Assembly: GCA_902545635.1 (NCBI GenBank)
Contig: CACCGT010000001.1
Span: 93,684 to 157,683, forward strand
Direction of reading: 5' to 3'
Length of the DNA stretch: 64,000 nt
From: an uncultured Pelagibacteraceae bacterium
Lineage (GTDB): Bacteria; Pseudomonadota; Alphaproteobacteria; Pelagibacterales; Pelagibacteraceae
Of the stretch, positions 51,577 to 59,279 are shown in pieces. The notes under the pieces are model-generated. The model saw only the letters and a list, made by a program, of their open reading frames with translations. It was not told where the DNA came from and ran no database searches. Made by a program: the position numbers and the translations under genes. Each line of letters begins with the position of its first letter. Positions within the stretch are counted from its first letter, which is position 1.

Positions 51577-52544
51577 TAAGAAAAAATTATATTCCAACAA
51601 TAAATATAAATCCTATTCTAAAAAATAACTTCAATTCAAAAGCAACATTAAAAATTACAAGGGAAATTGAAAAAGCTTGTGTTGAGGTTGGTTTTTTTCA
51701 AATAGTCGGTCATGGAATAAAATTAAAAAAAATAAATAAAGTATGCAAAATTGGAGAAAATTTTTTTAAATCAAATAAGAACAATAAATTTAAATTGGCT
51801 CCAAAGAAATGGAATAAAAGGAGTAAAAATATTTATCGTGGATATTTTCCAAATGATGTTAATGGAAAAGAAGGATTAGACTTAGGTGACTTAAAAGTAA
51901 CAAAGGATTTTTCAAAAAAAACTAGAAATCAATACATCGAGCATTTAAGTATAGATAGGTCATTTAATAAGCAATCTATTGAAAAACTAGCAGATTATTT
52001 TGAAAATTTATTTAATTTAAGCGAAACGCTTTTTAAAAGTATTATAAAACTTTATAAAAAAGACCCTAATTTATCTAAAAAAGCCTTTTCGAGATTAAAA
52101 ACACTTAGCACTTTAAGATTTAACTATTACCCAAATCAATCTAAACCAGTTGAAATATCTAAAGAAGATGGGGTCGCACTTGGATGTGAAACACATGTTG
52201 ATAGTGGTATTTTCACAGTTTTATATCAAAATAAAAAAGGCGGTCTCCAAGTTCAAAACCGAAAAACAAAAAGATGGCACGATGTTCCTTTCAATAAAAA
52301 TGCCTTGGTAGTGAATACAGGTAGAGCGCTAGAATATTTAAGCAAAGGCAAGTTTAAAGCAACAAATCATAGGGTATTGTGGAATAAGCAAAAAAGGCTT
52401 TCCGTTCCTTTCTTTTTTGAGCCCTCATATGACTTTAAAATGAATCTTTCCTTTTTAAATAAGCAAAAATTTAGTAACGGTGGCATCAGATATGATAAAT
52501 TTCTAAATAAGTCTTTAAAAAAATTCGTTGAATATCAAAGATAA
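51573..52544 (+). CDS. Isopenicillin-N-synthase-like 2OG-Fe(II) oxygenase
   Basis: 323 residues: N-terminal DIOX_N region (about 7-110) with EVGFFQIVGHGIK, then the jelly-roll core. Iron ligands His208, Asp210 (GCETHVDSGIFTVL) and His266 (KATNHRVLW); the 2-oxoglutarate pair Arg275-x-Ser277 is in KRLSVPFFFEP. Family members hydroxylate or desaturate amino acids and plant-type metabolites, and some form ethylene. It is the fourth member of the Fe/2OG superfamily in 14 kb and the last gene before the structured leader at 52563. Its reaction is unknown. Confidence 0.86.
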   Translation: MIRKNYIPTININPILKNNFNSKATLKITREIEKACVEVGFFQIVGHGIKLKKINKVCKIGENFFKSNKNNKFKLAPKKWNKRSKNIYRGYFPNDVNGKEGLDLGDLKVTKDFSKKTRNQYIEHLSIDRSFNKQSIEKLADYFENLFNLSETLFKSIIKLYKKDPNLSKKAFSRLKTLSTLRFNYYPNQSKPVEISKEDGVALGCETHVDSGIFTVLYQNKKGGLQVQNRKTKRWHDVPFNKNALVVNTGRALEYLSKGKFKATNHRVLWNKQKRLSVPFFFEPSYDFKMNLSFLNKQKFSNGGIRYDKFLNKSLKKFVEYQR

Positions 52545-52556
52545 GAATAATAGAAT
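52528..52556 (+). promoter_or_regulatory. Promoter candidate for the LLM/TPP/PF06684 operon
   Basis: TTGAAT (52528-52533), a 17 bp spacer and TAGAAT (52551-52556) overlap the end of the preceding oxygenase gene. The predicted transcript start near 52563 falls just before the GC-richer leader. Four and five matches to sigma-70 hexamers. Confidence 0.4.
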
Positions 52557-52562
52557 TGTTAA

Positions 52563-52648
52563 ATAAAGCGATACATAACTCGTCGTAAAATCTTATACGA
52601 AAGTGGGATCGGTCGTCTTTAAATTAATTTTTAAAGGAGGCTTTAATG
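52563..52648 (+). promoter_or_regulatory. Candidate structured leader RNA with competing hairpins at the ribosome binding site
   Basis: Upstream half (52568-52617) is GC-richer than other spacers. It can form CGAT/ATCG (52569-52572 with 52608-52611) enclosing TCGTA/TACGA (52583-52587 with 52596-52600). The downstream half can form CTTTAAA/TTTAAAG (52617-52623 with 52630-52636), which captures part of the AAAGGAGG Shine-Dalgarno (52633-52640). Alternatively TTAAAG/CTTTAA (52631-52636 with 52641-52646) presents GAGG in the loop. The last two exclude each other. This is how translational riboswitches are built, but I recognise no known class. Confidence 0.5.
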
Positions 52649-53815
52649 AAGTTTGGTTATTTTTGTAATACCACAAATTGGACTCACAAACCATATCACC
52701 AGCTATTAGATGAGACTAAAGAAATCACAGAGTTTTGTGATCAAAACAATTGGAATTCAATATGGTTTACAGAACATCATTTTAATCATGAGGGAATGGA
52801 ATCTTGCACAAACCCTTTAATGTTAGGGGCAGATGCTGCGGCAAGAACAAAAAATATAAGAATAGGACAAGCTGCAAACGTAATTACTTTTCATAACCCA
52901 ATTAGATTAGCAGAAGATATTGCAACACTTGATCAACTTTCTAAAGGAAGAGTAGAAGTTGGTGTAGCCAGAGGAGTTTATGGTCGAGAAGCAATAAATT
53001 TAAATAAAGAAGCAGATTTAAAAGATCAAGCAAAAAACTTTAGATTATTTGCAGAGACATTAGAAATTTTAAAAAAAGCTTGGTCAGAAAAATTTTTTAA
53101 TCACGAAGGAGAGTTTTATACTTATCCATCACCTAACTATGTATGGCAACATGATATGAGTCCACCTAGTGAAGAATTTATGAATATGGAAGATAGTACT
53201 ATGAAAAAAATTAGTGTTCTGCCTAAGCCGTATCAAAATCCACATCCTCCAATACATCAAGTTGTAGATGGTATAAGATCTATTGAGTGGGCTGCAGAAA
53301 ATAATATTAATGTAATTATGTGGATACCTACTGTTAAGGCACTCAAAATAAGATTTGAAGCATACAAAAATAAAAGATCAGAAGTTACTAAAAAAAATGT
53401 TCCTTTAGGAGAAGGAGTAACTCTTGTTAGAGATATGTTTGTTGCAGATACAATGGAAGAAGCTAGAGAGAAAGCTGGAGAACACATGGTAAATTATATG
53501 AGATGGGTTTGTCATTGGAGAGGTCTAGGAAATCATATGGATCCAGGTGAAGAACTCCCACAAACAAAAGGTAAATTAGATCTTCTTAATTATGAGTTTT
53601 TACACAAGAGAAATATGTTATTTGGAACTCCTGAATATGTAACAGATAAGATTAAAGAACTTCAATCAGAGCTAAATCTTCAAAATCTTCAAGTCTGGTC
53701 TAACTTTCCAGGTGTTAAACATGAAGATTGTATGAAAAGTATTAAATTATTCACTGAAAAAGTAATGCCCAACTTTAAAGATGATCTAGATACTGAAGTT
53801 AAAAAAGTATCGTGA
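52646..53815 (+). CDS. LLM-class flavin-dependent monooxygenase (luciferase-like)
   Basis: 389-residue reduced-FMN monooxygenase. SIWFTEHHFNHEGMESCTNPLML-like N-terminal block (about 39-60), IRIGQAANVITFHNPIRLAED and VEVGVARGVYGREAI (about 112-126) place it in the bacterial luciferase alpha/beta branch, distinct from the LLM at 43176. It uses oxygen to hydroxylate or cleave a small molecule; the needed flavin reductase is not in the window. First gene of a six-gene operon with an excellent Shine-Dalgarno. It overlaps the TPP-enzyme gene by 4 bp (GTGA). Confidence 0.88.
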   Translation: MKFGYFCNTTNWTHKPYHQLLDETKEITEFCDQNNWNSIWFTEHHFNHEGMESCTNPLMLGADAAARTKNIRIGQAANVITFHNPIRLAEDIATLDQLSKGRVEVGVARGVYGREAINLNKEADLKDQAKNFRLFAETLEILKKAWSEKFFNHEGEFYTYPSPNYVWQHDMSPPSEEFMNMEDSTMKKISVLPKPYQNPHPPIHQVVDGIRSIEWAAENNINVIMWIPTVKALKIRFEAYKNKRSEVTKKNVPLGEGVTLVRDMFVADTMEEAREKAGEHMVNYMRWVCHWRGLGNHMDPGEELPQTKGKLDLLNYEFLHKRNMLFGTPEYVTDKIKELQSELNLQNLQVWSNFPGVKHEDCMKSIKLFTEKVMPNFKDDLDTEVKKVS

Positions 53816-55512
53816 TTAAATCCAAGAATACCTTGACCGGTGGTCAAGCGGCAGTCAAATCCCTAAAAAAAGAAAAAGTAAAACACGTCTTTGGTTTAAT
53901 TGGTTCCGCTACAATGGAAATGTTTGATGCGTTGTATCATGAAAAAAAAATTAAATTTATAGGTGTGAGAGATGAAAGAACAGGAACTCACATGGCCGAT
54001 GGTTATGCAAGGGCATCTAATCAACCTGGTGTTATTATTGCTGGACAAAACGGCCCAGGAGCAACTAATCTTGTTACAGGTATTGCTCAAGCAAAAGCTG
54101 CATTTTCACCAGTAGTATCAATCGCAGGCTTATATTCTACAAAAGATAAAATGGAAGATGCTTTCCAAGGACTTGATCAACAGTCACTGTTTAATCCTAT
54201 AACCAAAAAAACCTGGACTGTAAAAAAGGCAAGCCATATTCCAACAGCTTTTAGCGATGCCTTCAATCTTGCAATGTCACCACGGAGAGGTCCAGTTTGT
54301 ATTAATCTACCAAGAAATGTACTTTCAGATACTTCAAAATTTAAAATCAATGTAAATAAAAAGTCTTTTAAAAGTGAAAGTAATTTAAAAAGCAAAAAAG
54401 ATTTAATTCAGAAAACAACAAAACTTATTCTTAATTCTAAGAAAACTGTAATTGTTGCTGGTGGAGGTATAAAATATAATTCAAAATTTAAATCTGTAAC
54501 TGATCTTGCTGAATTTTTAAACGTTCCAATAGTAACAGCCGCTGGACACGGAGATGCGATACCATTTAGTCACAAACTAAATGCTGGACAAATGGGGCCA
54601 AGAGGCAATTTAGTTGCTTCAAGACTGGTGAAAGAAGCAGAACTTATTATTGCATTAGGAACAAGACTTGGTTTTAATTCTACTTTCTATTCTTACGATA
54701 ATATAAACAAGAAAGCTAAAATTATTCAAGTTGAACTAGAAAAAAAAATGTTAGGAAGATATTTTCCTATTAGTATTGGTATTCATGGCGATGCTGCAAA
54801 TGTGGCAAATCAAATGTTGAATGATTTAAAAAAACAAAAGAAAATTTTAAGTTATAAAGAATGGACAAATAATTTTTTATTAGAAAGATCAAAGTTTTTA
54901 ATAAATAGGGATAATATAAAATCTAAAAATTACCCAATACAACCAAATGGACTATTTAAAGAGTTAAGAAAAGTTCTTCCTAAAAATTCAGCTATCACAC
55001 TTGATGCTGGTACACTTTGCCTTCAAGCTACTGATGCTTTAGAGTATTACAATCCTCCTTCTCTTTTTACCCCTTTAGATTTTGGATTAGTAGGTTTTTC
55101 ATTTGCTTGTGGTTTAGGCATTAAGGTTGCGAAACCTAATAAAACTGTAGTTAGTTTAATGGGCGATGGTGGATTTGGCATGACTATTTCAGAATTAAGC
55201 ACTGCCGTAGAGCATGGAATAAATACAATTACAATAGTTATGAATAATAAAAGTTGGGGTGCCGAAAAAGCTTACCAAAAAGATTTTTATGGTGAAAGAT
55301 ATTTGGGCGCAGATATTCAAAGTCCTCCTTTTGATGAGGTTGCTAAACTTTATGGTGCAAAAGGAATTAAAGTGAAAAAATTATCAGAGGTAAATCAAGC
55401 TATTAAAAGTGCACTTAAAGCAAACAAACCAGTTGTTATAGATGTTGATGTAGATCCAAAAGCATTATACAGTTTTAGAAGAGATAGCTTTACACATAGA
55501 ATTAAAAAATGA
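53812..55512 (+). CDS. Thiamine-diphosphate-dependent enzyme (acetolactate synthase-like)
   Basis: 566-residue TPP enzyme. The activating Glu is in GVRDERTGTHMADGYARA (about 44-61), followed by IAGQNGPGATN. The C-terminal TPP/Mg motif runs SLMGDGGFGMTISE to VMNNKSWG. It starts with GTG inside the stop of the LLM gene. Biosynthetic acetolactate synthase is unlikely, since there is no small subunit or ilvC. Decarboxylation or carboligation of a 2-oxo acid formed in this operon is the plain expectation. It is not close to the TPP enzyme at 10842. Confidence 0.86.
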   Translation: MIKSKNTLTGGQAAVKSLKKEKVKHVFGLIGSATMEMFDALYHEKKIKFIGVRDERTGTHMADGYARASNQPGVIIAGQNGPGATNLVTGIAQAKAAFSPVVSIAGLYSTKDKMEDAFQGLDQQSLFNPITKKTWTVKKASHIPTAFSDAFNLAMSPRRGPVCINLPRNVLSDTSKFKINVNKKSFKSESNLKSKKDLIQKTTKLILNSKKTVIVAGGGIKYNSKFKSVTDLAEFLNVPIVTAAGHGDAIPFSHKLNAGQMGPRGNLVASRLVKEAELIIALGTRLGFNSTFYSYDNINKKAKIIQVELEKKMLGRYFPISIGIHGDAANVANQMLNDLKKQKKILSYKEWTNNFLLERSKFLINRDNIKSKNYPIQPNGLFKELRKVLPKNSAITLDAGTLCLQATDALEYYNPPSLFTPLDFGLVGFSFACGLGIKVAKPNKTVVSLMGDGGFGMTISELSTAVEHGINTITIVMNNKSWGAEKAYQKDFYGERYLGADIQSPPFDEVAKLYGAKGIKVKKLSEVNQAIKSALKANKPVVIDVDVDPKALYSFRRDSFTHRIKK

Positions 55513-56096
55513 AATTAGAATTAAGAAAATTTAATAAATTTGTAGATAAAACTTTTATTGAGGGTGGAAAAGAAGCTAAAGATCCGGTTTTTATGGTTTC
55601 TGTAGCAGCAGTTTTTAAAAATCCCTGGGACGGGAAAGGTTTTGTAGAAGACTTAAAACCTATAATTTTAGATCTAGCTCCAAAACTTGGAGATTTGCTT
55701 GTCCCAGAACTAATTAAAGAAATAGGTTCTCCTGATAAAATATTGGCTTATGGAAAAGCTGGCGTAGTTGGATTAAGTGGAGAAATTGAACATGCGTCTG
55801 CTTTTATTCATACATTGAGATTTGGTAATAAATTTAGAGATGCAGTCGGTGGTACTTCTTACCTAAGTTTTACAAACACTAGGGGTCCTGCTGGATCAAA
55901 AATATCAATACCAATGATGCATAAAACTGACTCAGGTTTAAGACCTTATTATTTAACACATGAGTTTACAATACATGATGCTCCATTTGATGACGAAATT
56001 GTAATCGCAATTGGAGGTGCTTCAACTGGAAGAGCACATGCTAGAACAGGTGATAGGTACCAAGACATGAAGGAAATGGGCATTGAACCAAAGTAA
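55509..56096 (+). CDS. 'Amino acid synthesis' family protein (PF06684/DUF1185)
   Basis: 195-residue protein of a family with no well-defined reaction. Recognisable parts are NPWDGKGFVEDLKPIILDLAP (about 38-58), YGKAGVVGLSGEIEHASAFIH (about 79-99) and a C-terminal IAIGGASTGRAHARTGDR (about 165-182). The conserved His, Glu and Arg in these segments suggest an enzyme. It is cytosolic, with no signal or membrane segment. In other Proteobacteria, from memory, such genes accompany LLM monooxygenases and hydrolases, as here. Overlaps the TPP gene by 4 bp. Confidence 0.82.
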   Translation: MKLELRKFNKFVDKTFIEGGKEAKDPVFMVSVAAVFKNPWDGKGFVEDLKPIILDLAPKLGDLLVPELIKEIGSPDKILAYGKAGVVGLSGEIEHASAFIHTLRFGNKFRDAVGGTSYLSFTNTRGPAGSKISIPMMHKTDSGLRPYYLTHEFTIHDAPFDDEIVIAIGGASTGRAHARTGDRYQDMKEMGIEPK

Positions 56097-56098
56097 AA

Positions 56099-56872
56099 AT
56101 GATTCATGCAACAGACTCTAAAGGTACATTCTATATATTAAATAAAAAAGATAGAACTCCAATCATATTTATCCACGGTGTAGGACTTGATCACTCTATA
56201 TGGGATCCACAGATAAATGAATTTGATAATACTGTTTTAATTTATGATATACTAGGTCATGGTAAAACACCTTTAAACAAAAATGATTTAGATTTTGATG
56301 ATTTTTCTGATCAAATATTAAACTTAATTGATGAATTAAAATTTAATAAAGTTCACTTAGTTGGTTTTTCTATAGGTTCATTAATTGCAAGAAATTTTGC
56401 TACAAGATTTAACGATAGATTGGCCTCTCTTACACTTTTGTGCTCTATATTTAATCGATCTGACAAAGAGCAAAAAATCGTAAATGATAGATTTGAACAG
56501 ACCAAAAAAGATCATAAGCTTACTAAAGATGCTCTTAAAAGGTGGTTCACAGAAGATTATTTAAATAAAAATCCGGGCATCTCAGATAAAATTTTCAATA
56601 TTCTTCAAAACAATAATATGAATAATTTTATAAAGATCTATTCCTTATTCGTGAAACATCAAGACAATGAAAAATTTGAAAACATCAAGACTAAAACTTT
56701 AGTGATAACTGGTGAAGGTGATGTGGGATCAACTCCAGAAATGTCAATTAATTTAGGTAAAAAAATTAAAAATTCTGTTGTAAAAATTATTCCTAAAGGA
56801 AAACATCTCTGTAGTATTGAATGCTCAGATGATGTAAATAATACAATAAAAGATCACATACAAAATGCCTGA
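56099..56872 (+). CDS. Alpha/beta-hydrolase (RutD/enol-lactonase-like)
   Basis: 257-residue hydrolase. Oxyanion region IFIHGVGLDHSIWDPQ (about 22-37), YDILGHGKTPLNK, the nucleophile Ser in LVGFSIGSLIARN (about 86-98) and catalytic His in IPKGKHLCSIE. It is a paralogue of the hydrolase at 42399, sharing the FNRSDKEQK/AGRSDEDKQK segment after the core. Within the operon it could open a ring or release ammonia or a carboxylate after the LLM step. It overlaps the ALDH gene by 8 bp. Confidence 0.86.
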   Translation: MIHATDSKGTFYILNKKDRTPIIFIHGVGLDHSIWDPQINEFDNTVLIYDILGHGKTPLNKNDLDFDDFSDQILNLIDELKFNKVHLVGFSIGSLIARNFATRFNDRLASLTLLCSIFNRSDKEQKIVNDRFEQTKKDHKLTKDALKRWFTEDYLNKNPGISDKIFNILQNNNMNNFIKIYSLFVKHQDNEKFENIKTKTLVITGEGDVGSTPEMSINLGKKIKNSVVKIIPKGKHLCSIECSDDVNNTIKDHIQNA

Positions 56873-58346
56873 ATTAAAAAAATATAAAATGTTTATTGGA
56901 GGAGAATGGGTTGACTCTGATACTAAAAAAACTTTTGAAACATTAAACCCAGAAGATAACAAACCATGGGCTGTTGTTCCAGAAGCAAGTGCCAATGATG
57001 TAGATAAAGCAGTTAAAGCTGCTCAGAAAGCTTTTGAAGGGGATTGGCCAAAAATATTGCCAAGAGAAAGAGCTAAATTTTTAAGAGCTATTGGAAACAA
57101 ACTTAGAGACAATGCAGAATTACTTGGTAAGATTGAAACGATTGATACTGGAAAGCTATTCAGAGAAACCAACAAACAAGCAAACTATATCGCAGAATAT
57201 TATGACTATTACGCTGGTATGGCTGATAAAGTTGAAGGTACTGTTCTTCCAATAGATAAACCAAACATTCAAGCTATAACCTCAAGAATACCTATAGGTG
57301 TTATTGCTGCAATTGTCCCATGGAACTCCCAAATGTTTTTAACAGCAACAAAACTTGCTCCAGCTCTAGCTATGGGAAATACAGTTGTAATTAAATCCTC
57401 TGAGCTTGCCCCTGCGGTGATGTTTGAATTTGCAAAACTTATAGAAGAAACTGGTATTCCAAAAGGAGTAGTAAATGTGATTACAGGATTTGGAGATCCA
57501 TGCGGTAAAGCTTTAACGACACATGATTTAGTTGAAAAAGTTGCCTTTACAGGAGGGCCTGAAACTGCAAGGCATATAATTAGAAACTCTGCAGAAAACT
57601 TATCTGAGGTAAGTTTAGAATTAGGGGGAAAAAGTCCTGTTGCAGTATTTGATGATGCTCATCAAGAAAATGCTATAAACGGTATTACTGCAGGTATATT
57701 TGGTGCTAGTGGACAAAGTTGTATTGCAGGTTCAAGGCTATATTTACAAAAAGGTATCTATGATGAGTTTCTTGATAAACTCATAAAAAGAGCTGAAAAA
57801 ATAAAAATAGGTACACCTATGGATCCTGAGACTGAAATGGGTCCTTTAAGTAACTTTAAACAACTTGAAATTATTGAAACAAATATAAAAAAAACAGTTG
57901 AACAAGGTGGAAAAATAAAATGTGGAGGTAAAAGACATCCTTTTTCTAATGACGGGTATTATTTTCCTCCAACTATAATTGAATGTGATAATCATAACCT
58001 TCCAACTGCTGAAAACGAATTATTTGGTCCAGTTTTATCTGTCATGAAATTTAATGATGAAAAAGAAGTCATAGAAAAAATGAATGATAATCAATATGGA
58101 TTATCCTCAGGAGTTTATACTAGCGACTTTGCTAGAGGCTTAAGAGTATCTAATGCAATTAGAGCTGGAATAACATTTGTTAACACTTATAGATTAATTT
58201 CACCTTCAGCACCTTTTGGCGGAATTAAAGACAGTGGATATGGAAAGGAAGCGGGAATGGACTCAATTAAAGACTATACTAGAGTAAAAACTACATGGTA
58301 TTACACTTCTGATGAACCAACTTTAGATCCTTTCTCTATAAGATAA
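56865..58346 (+). CDS. NAD(P)-dependent aldehyde dehydrogenase
   Basis: 493-residue aldehyde dehydrogenase. FIGGEWVDSDTKKTFETLNP starts the fold; GVIAAIVPWNSQMFL, VAFTGGPETARHI, the general-base Glu in VSLELGGKSPVAVF and the catalytic Cys in FGASGQSCIAGSRL follow in order. Resembles betaine-aldehyde-like and AldA-like enzymes. As fifth gene of the operon it most likely oxidises the aldehyde left after monooxygenation or 2-oxo acid decarboxylation. Betaine aldehyde remains a possible substrate given the GMC gene 6 kb upstream. Confidence 0.9.
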   Translation: MPELKKYKMFIGGEWVDSDTKKTFETLNPEDNKPWAVVPEASANDVDKAVKAAQKAFEGDWPKILPRERAKFLRAIGNKLRDNAELLGKIETIDTGKLFRETNKQANYIAEYYDYYAGMADKVEGTVLPIDKPNIQAITSRIPIGVIAAIVPWNSQMFLTATKLAPALAMGNTVVIKSSELAPAVMFEFAKLIEETGIPKGVVNVITGFGDPCGKALTTHDLVEKVAFTGGPETARHIIRNSAENLSEVSLELGGKSPVAVFDDAHQENAINGITAGIFGASGQSCIAGSRLYLQKGIYDEFLDKLIKRAEKIKIGTPMDPETEMGPLSNFKQLEIIETNIKKTVEQGGKIKCGGKRHPFSNDGYYFPPTIIECDNHNLPTAENELFGPVLSVMKFNDEKEVIEKMNDNQYGLSSGVYTSDFARGLRVSNAIRAGITFVNTYRLISPSAPFGGIKDSGYGKEAGMDSIKDYTRVKTTWYYTSDEPTLDPFSIR

Positions 58347-58349
58347 TAT

Positions 58350-59207
58350 TTGTCTACAAAACACACATTACTTATCTTGTTTGTAGTTTTTTTATTGGGA
58401 AGTGCTTATCCAACAGGAAAGCTTGGATTAAACGATACAATACCTCCAATTCTTTTTGGTGCTTTAAGAATGGCTGTTGTATTTATTTGTTTAGTTCCTT
58501 TCTTTAAATTTTATATTCCTGAAAAAAAATTTATTATTCCTTTAGTTGGATTTTCAATCTGTTTTGGTGTTGCAGTAAATATGTTTTTATATTTATCTAT
58601 TAATGCCTCAAGTATACTAGCTCCAATAACAATAGGTGCTCAGCTTTCAATTCCGTTTGGAATTATATTAAGTTCAATATTTTTAAATGAAAAAATAAGT
58701 TACAAAAAATGGCTACTTATTATGACATCATTTTTTGGAATTGTTGTTCTTGCTTTTGATCCAAAAGTTGTTGATGAAATTATAGGATCACTACTAATTT
58801 GTGGAATGGCCTTTTTTTATGGACTGTCACAAGTATTTTCAAGATATCTAAAAGATTTAGATGTTAAATATACAAATACTATAATGAGTTTCACAGGATC
58901 TGTAATTTTAATTATATTATCATCTGTGTTTGAGGGTAACACTATTCAAACAATAAAAAATATTAGTTTAGAGAGTTGGTTTACAGTTTTGTATGCTGGG
59001 GCAATTATTTCCTTACTTGGACATTTAATGATGTTTTATTTGTATAAATTTTACCCTCTTGATATGGTTTTGCCTTTCTACGCTCTTTTCCCTGTGTTTG
59101 GTTTAATACTTACTTTTTTTATTTTTGGTGAGATTCCATCAGTCATCACAATAATTGGTGGAATAATTGTTATAACTTCTGTATTTTTTGCACAAAAAAT
59201 GAGATAA
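58350..59207 (+). CDS. EamA/DMT-family transporter
   Basis: 285-residue membrane protein, two EamA repeats, ten hydrophobic segments; GSAYPTGKLGLNDTIPPILFG near the N-terminus and LLGHLMMFYLYKFYPLDMVLP in the second half. A TTG at 58350, 3 bp after the ALDH stop, is the best start. It closes the six-gene operon and is followed by a separate promoter candidate for the LivK-like gene. It may export a toxic intermediate or import the substrate. Confidence 0.83.
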   Translation: MSTKHTLLILFVVFLLGSAYPTGKLGLNDTIPPILFGALRMAVVFICLVPFFKFYIPEKKFIIPLVGFSICFGVAVNMFLYLSINASSILAPITIGAQLSIPFGIILSSIFLNEKISYKKWLLIMTSFFGIVVLAFDPKVVDEIIGSLLICGMAFFYGLSQVFSRYLKDLDVKYTNTIMSFTGSVILIILSSVFEGNTIQTIKNISLESWFTVLYAGAIISLLGHLMMFYLYKFYPLDMVLPFYALFPVFGLILTFFIFGEIPSVITIIGGIIVITSVFFAQKMR

Positions 59208-59215
59208 TTTTCTCA

Positions 59216-59243
59216 TTGAAAATTAAAACTAATAGGATTTAAT
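59216..59243 (+). promoter_or_regulatory. Promoter candidate for the LivK-like gene
   Basis: TTGAAA (59216-59221) and TTTAAT (59238-59243) with a 16 bp spacer, each matching five of six sigma-70 positions, precede the binding-protein gene at 59280. Confidence 0.38.
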
Positions 59244-59254
59244 TTATTTTTATA

Positions 59255-59268
59255 AATTGTTAACAATT
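59255..59268. repeat. Perfect 14-base palindrome upstream of the LivK-like gene
   Basis: AATTGTTAACAATT reads the same on both strands and lies between the candidate promoter and the Shine-Dalgarno (AGAGGGA). It could be an operator for a dimeric repressor acting just downstream of the transcript start. The A/T-rich background makes chance possible. Confidence 0.4.
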
Positions 59269-59279
59269 AGAGGGAATAT

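Noticed and set aside
52563..52648. SAM-II/SAM-V or guanidine riboswitch as the identity of the leader
   Set aside because: I could not match the conserved core of these classes from memory, so it is reported only as an unassigned structured leader.
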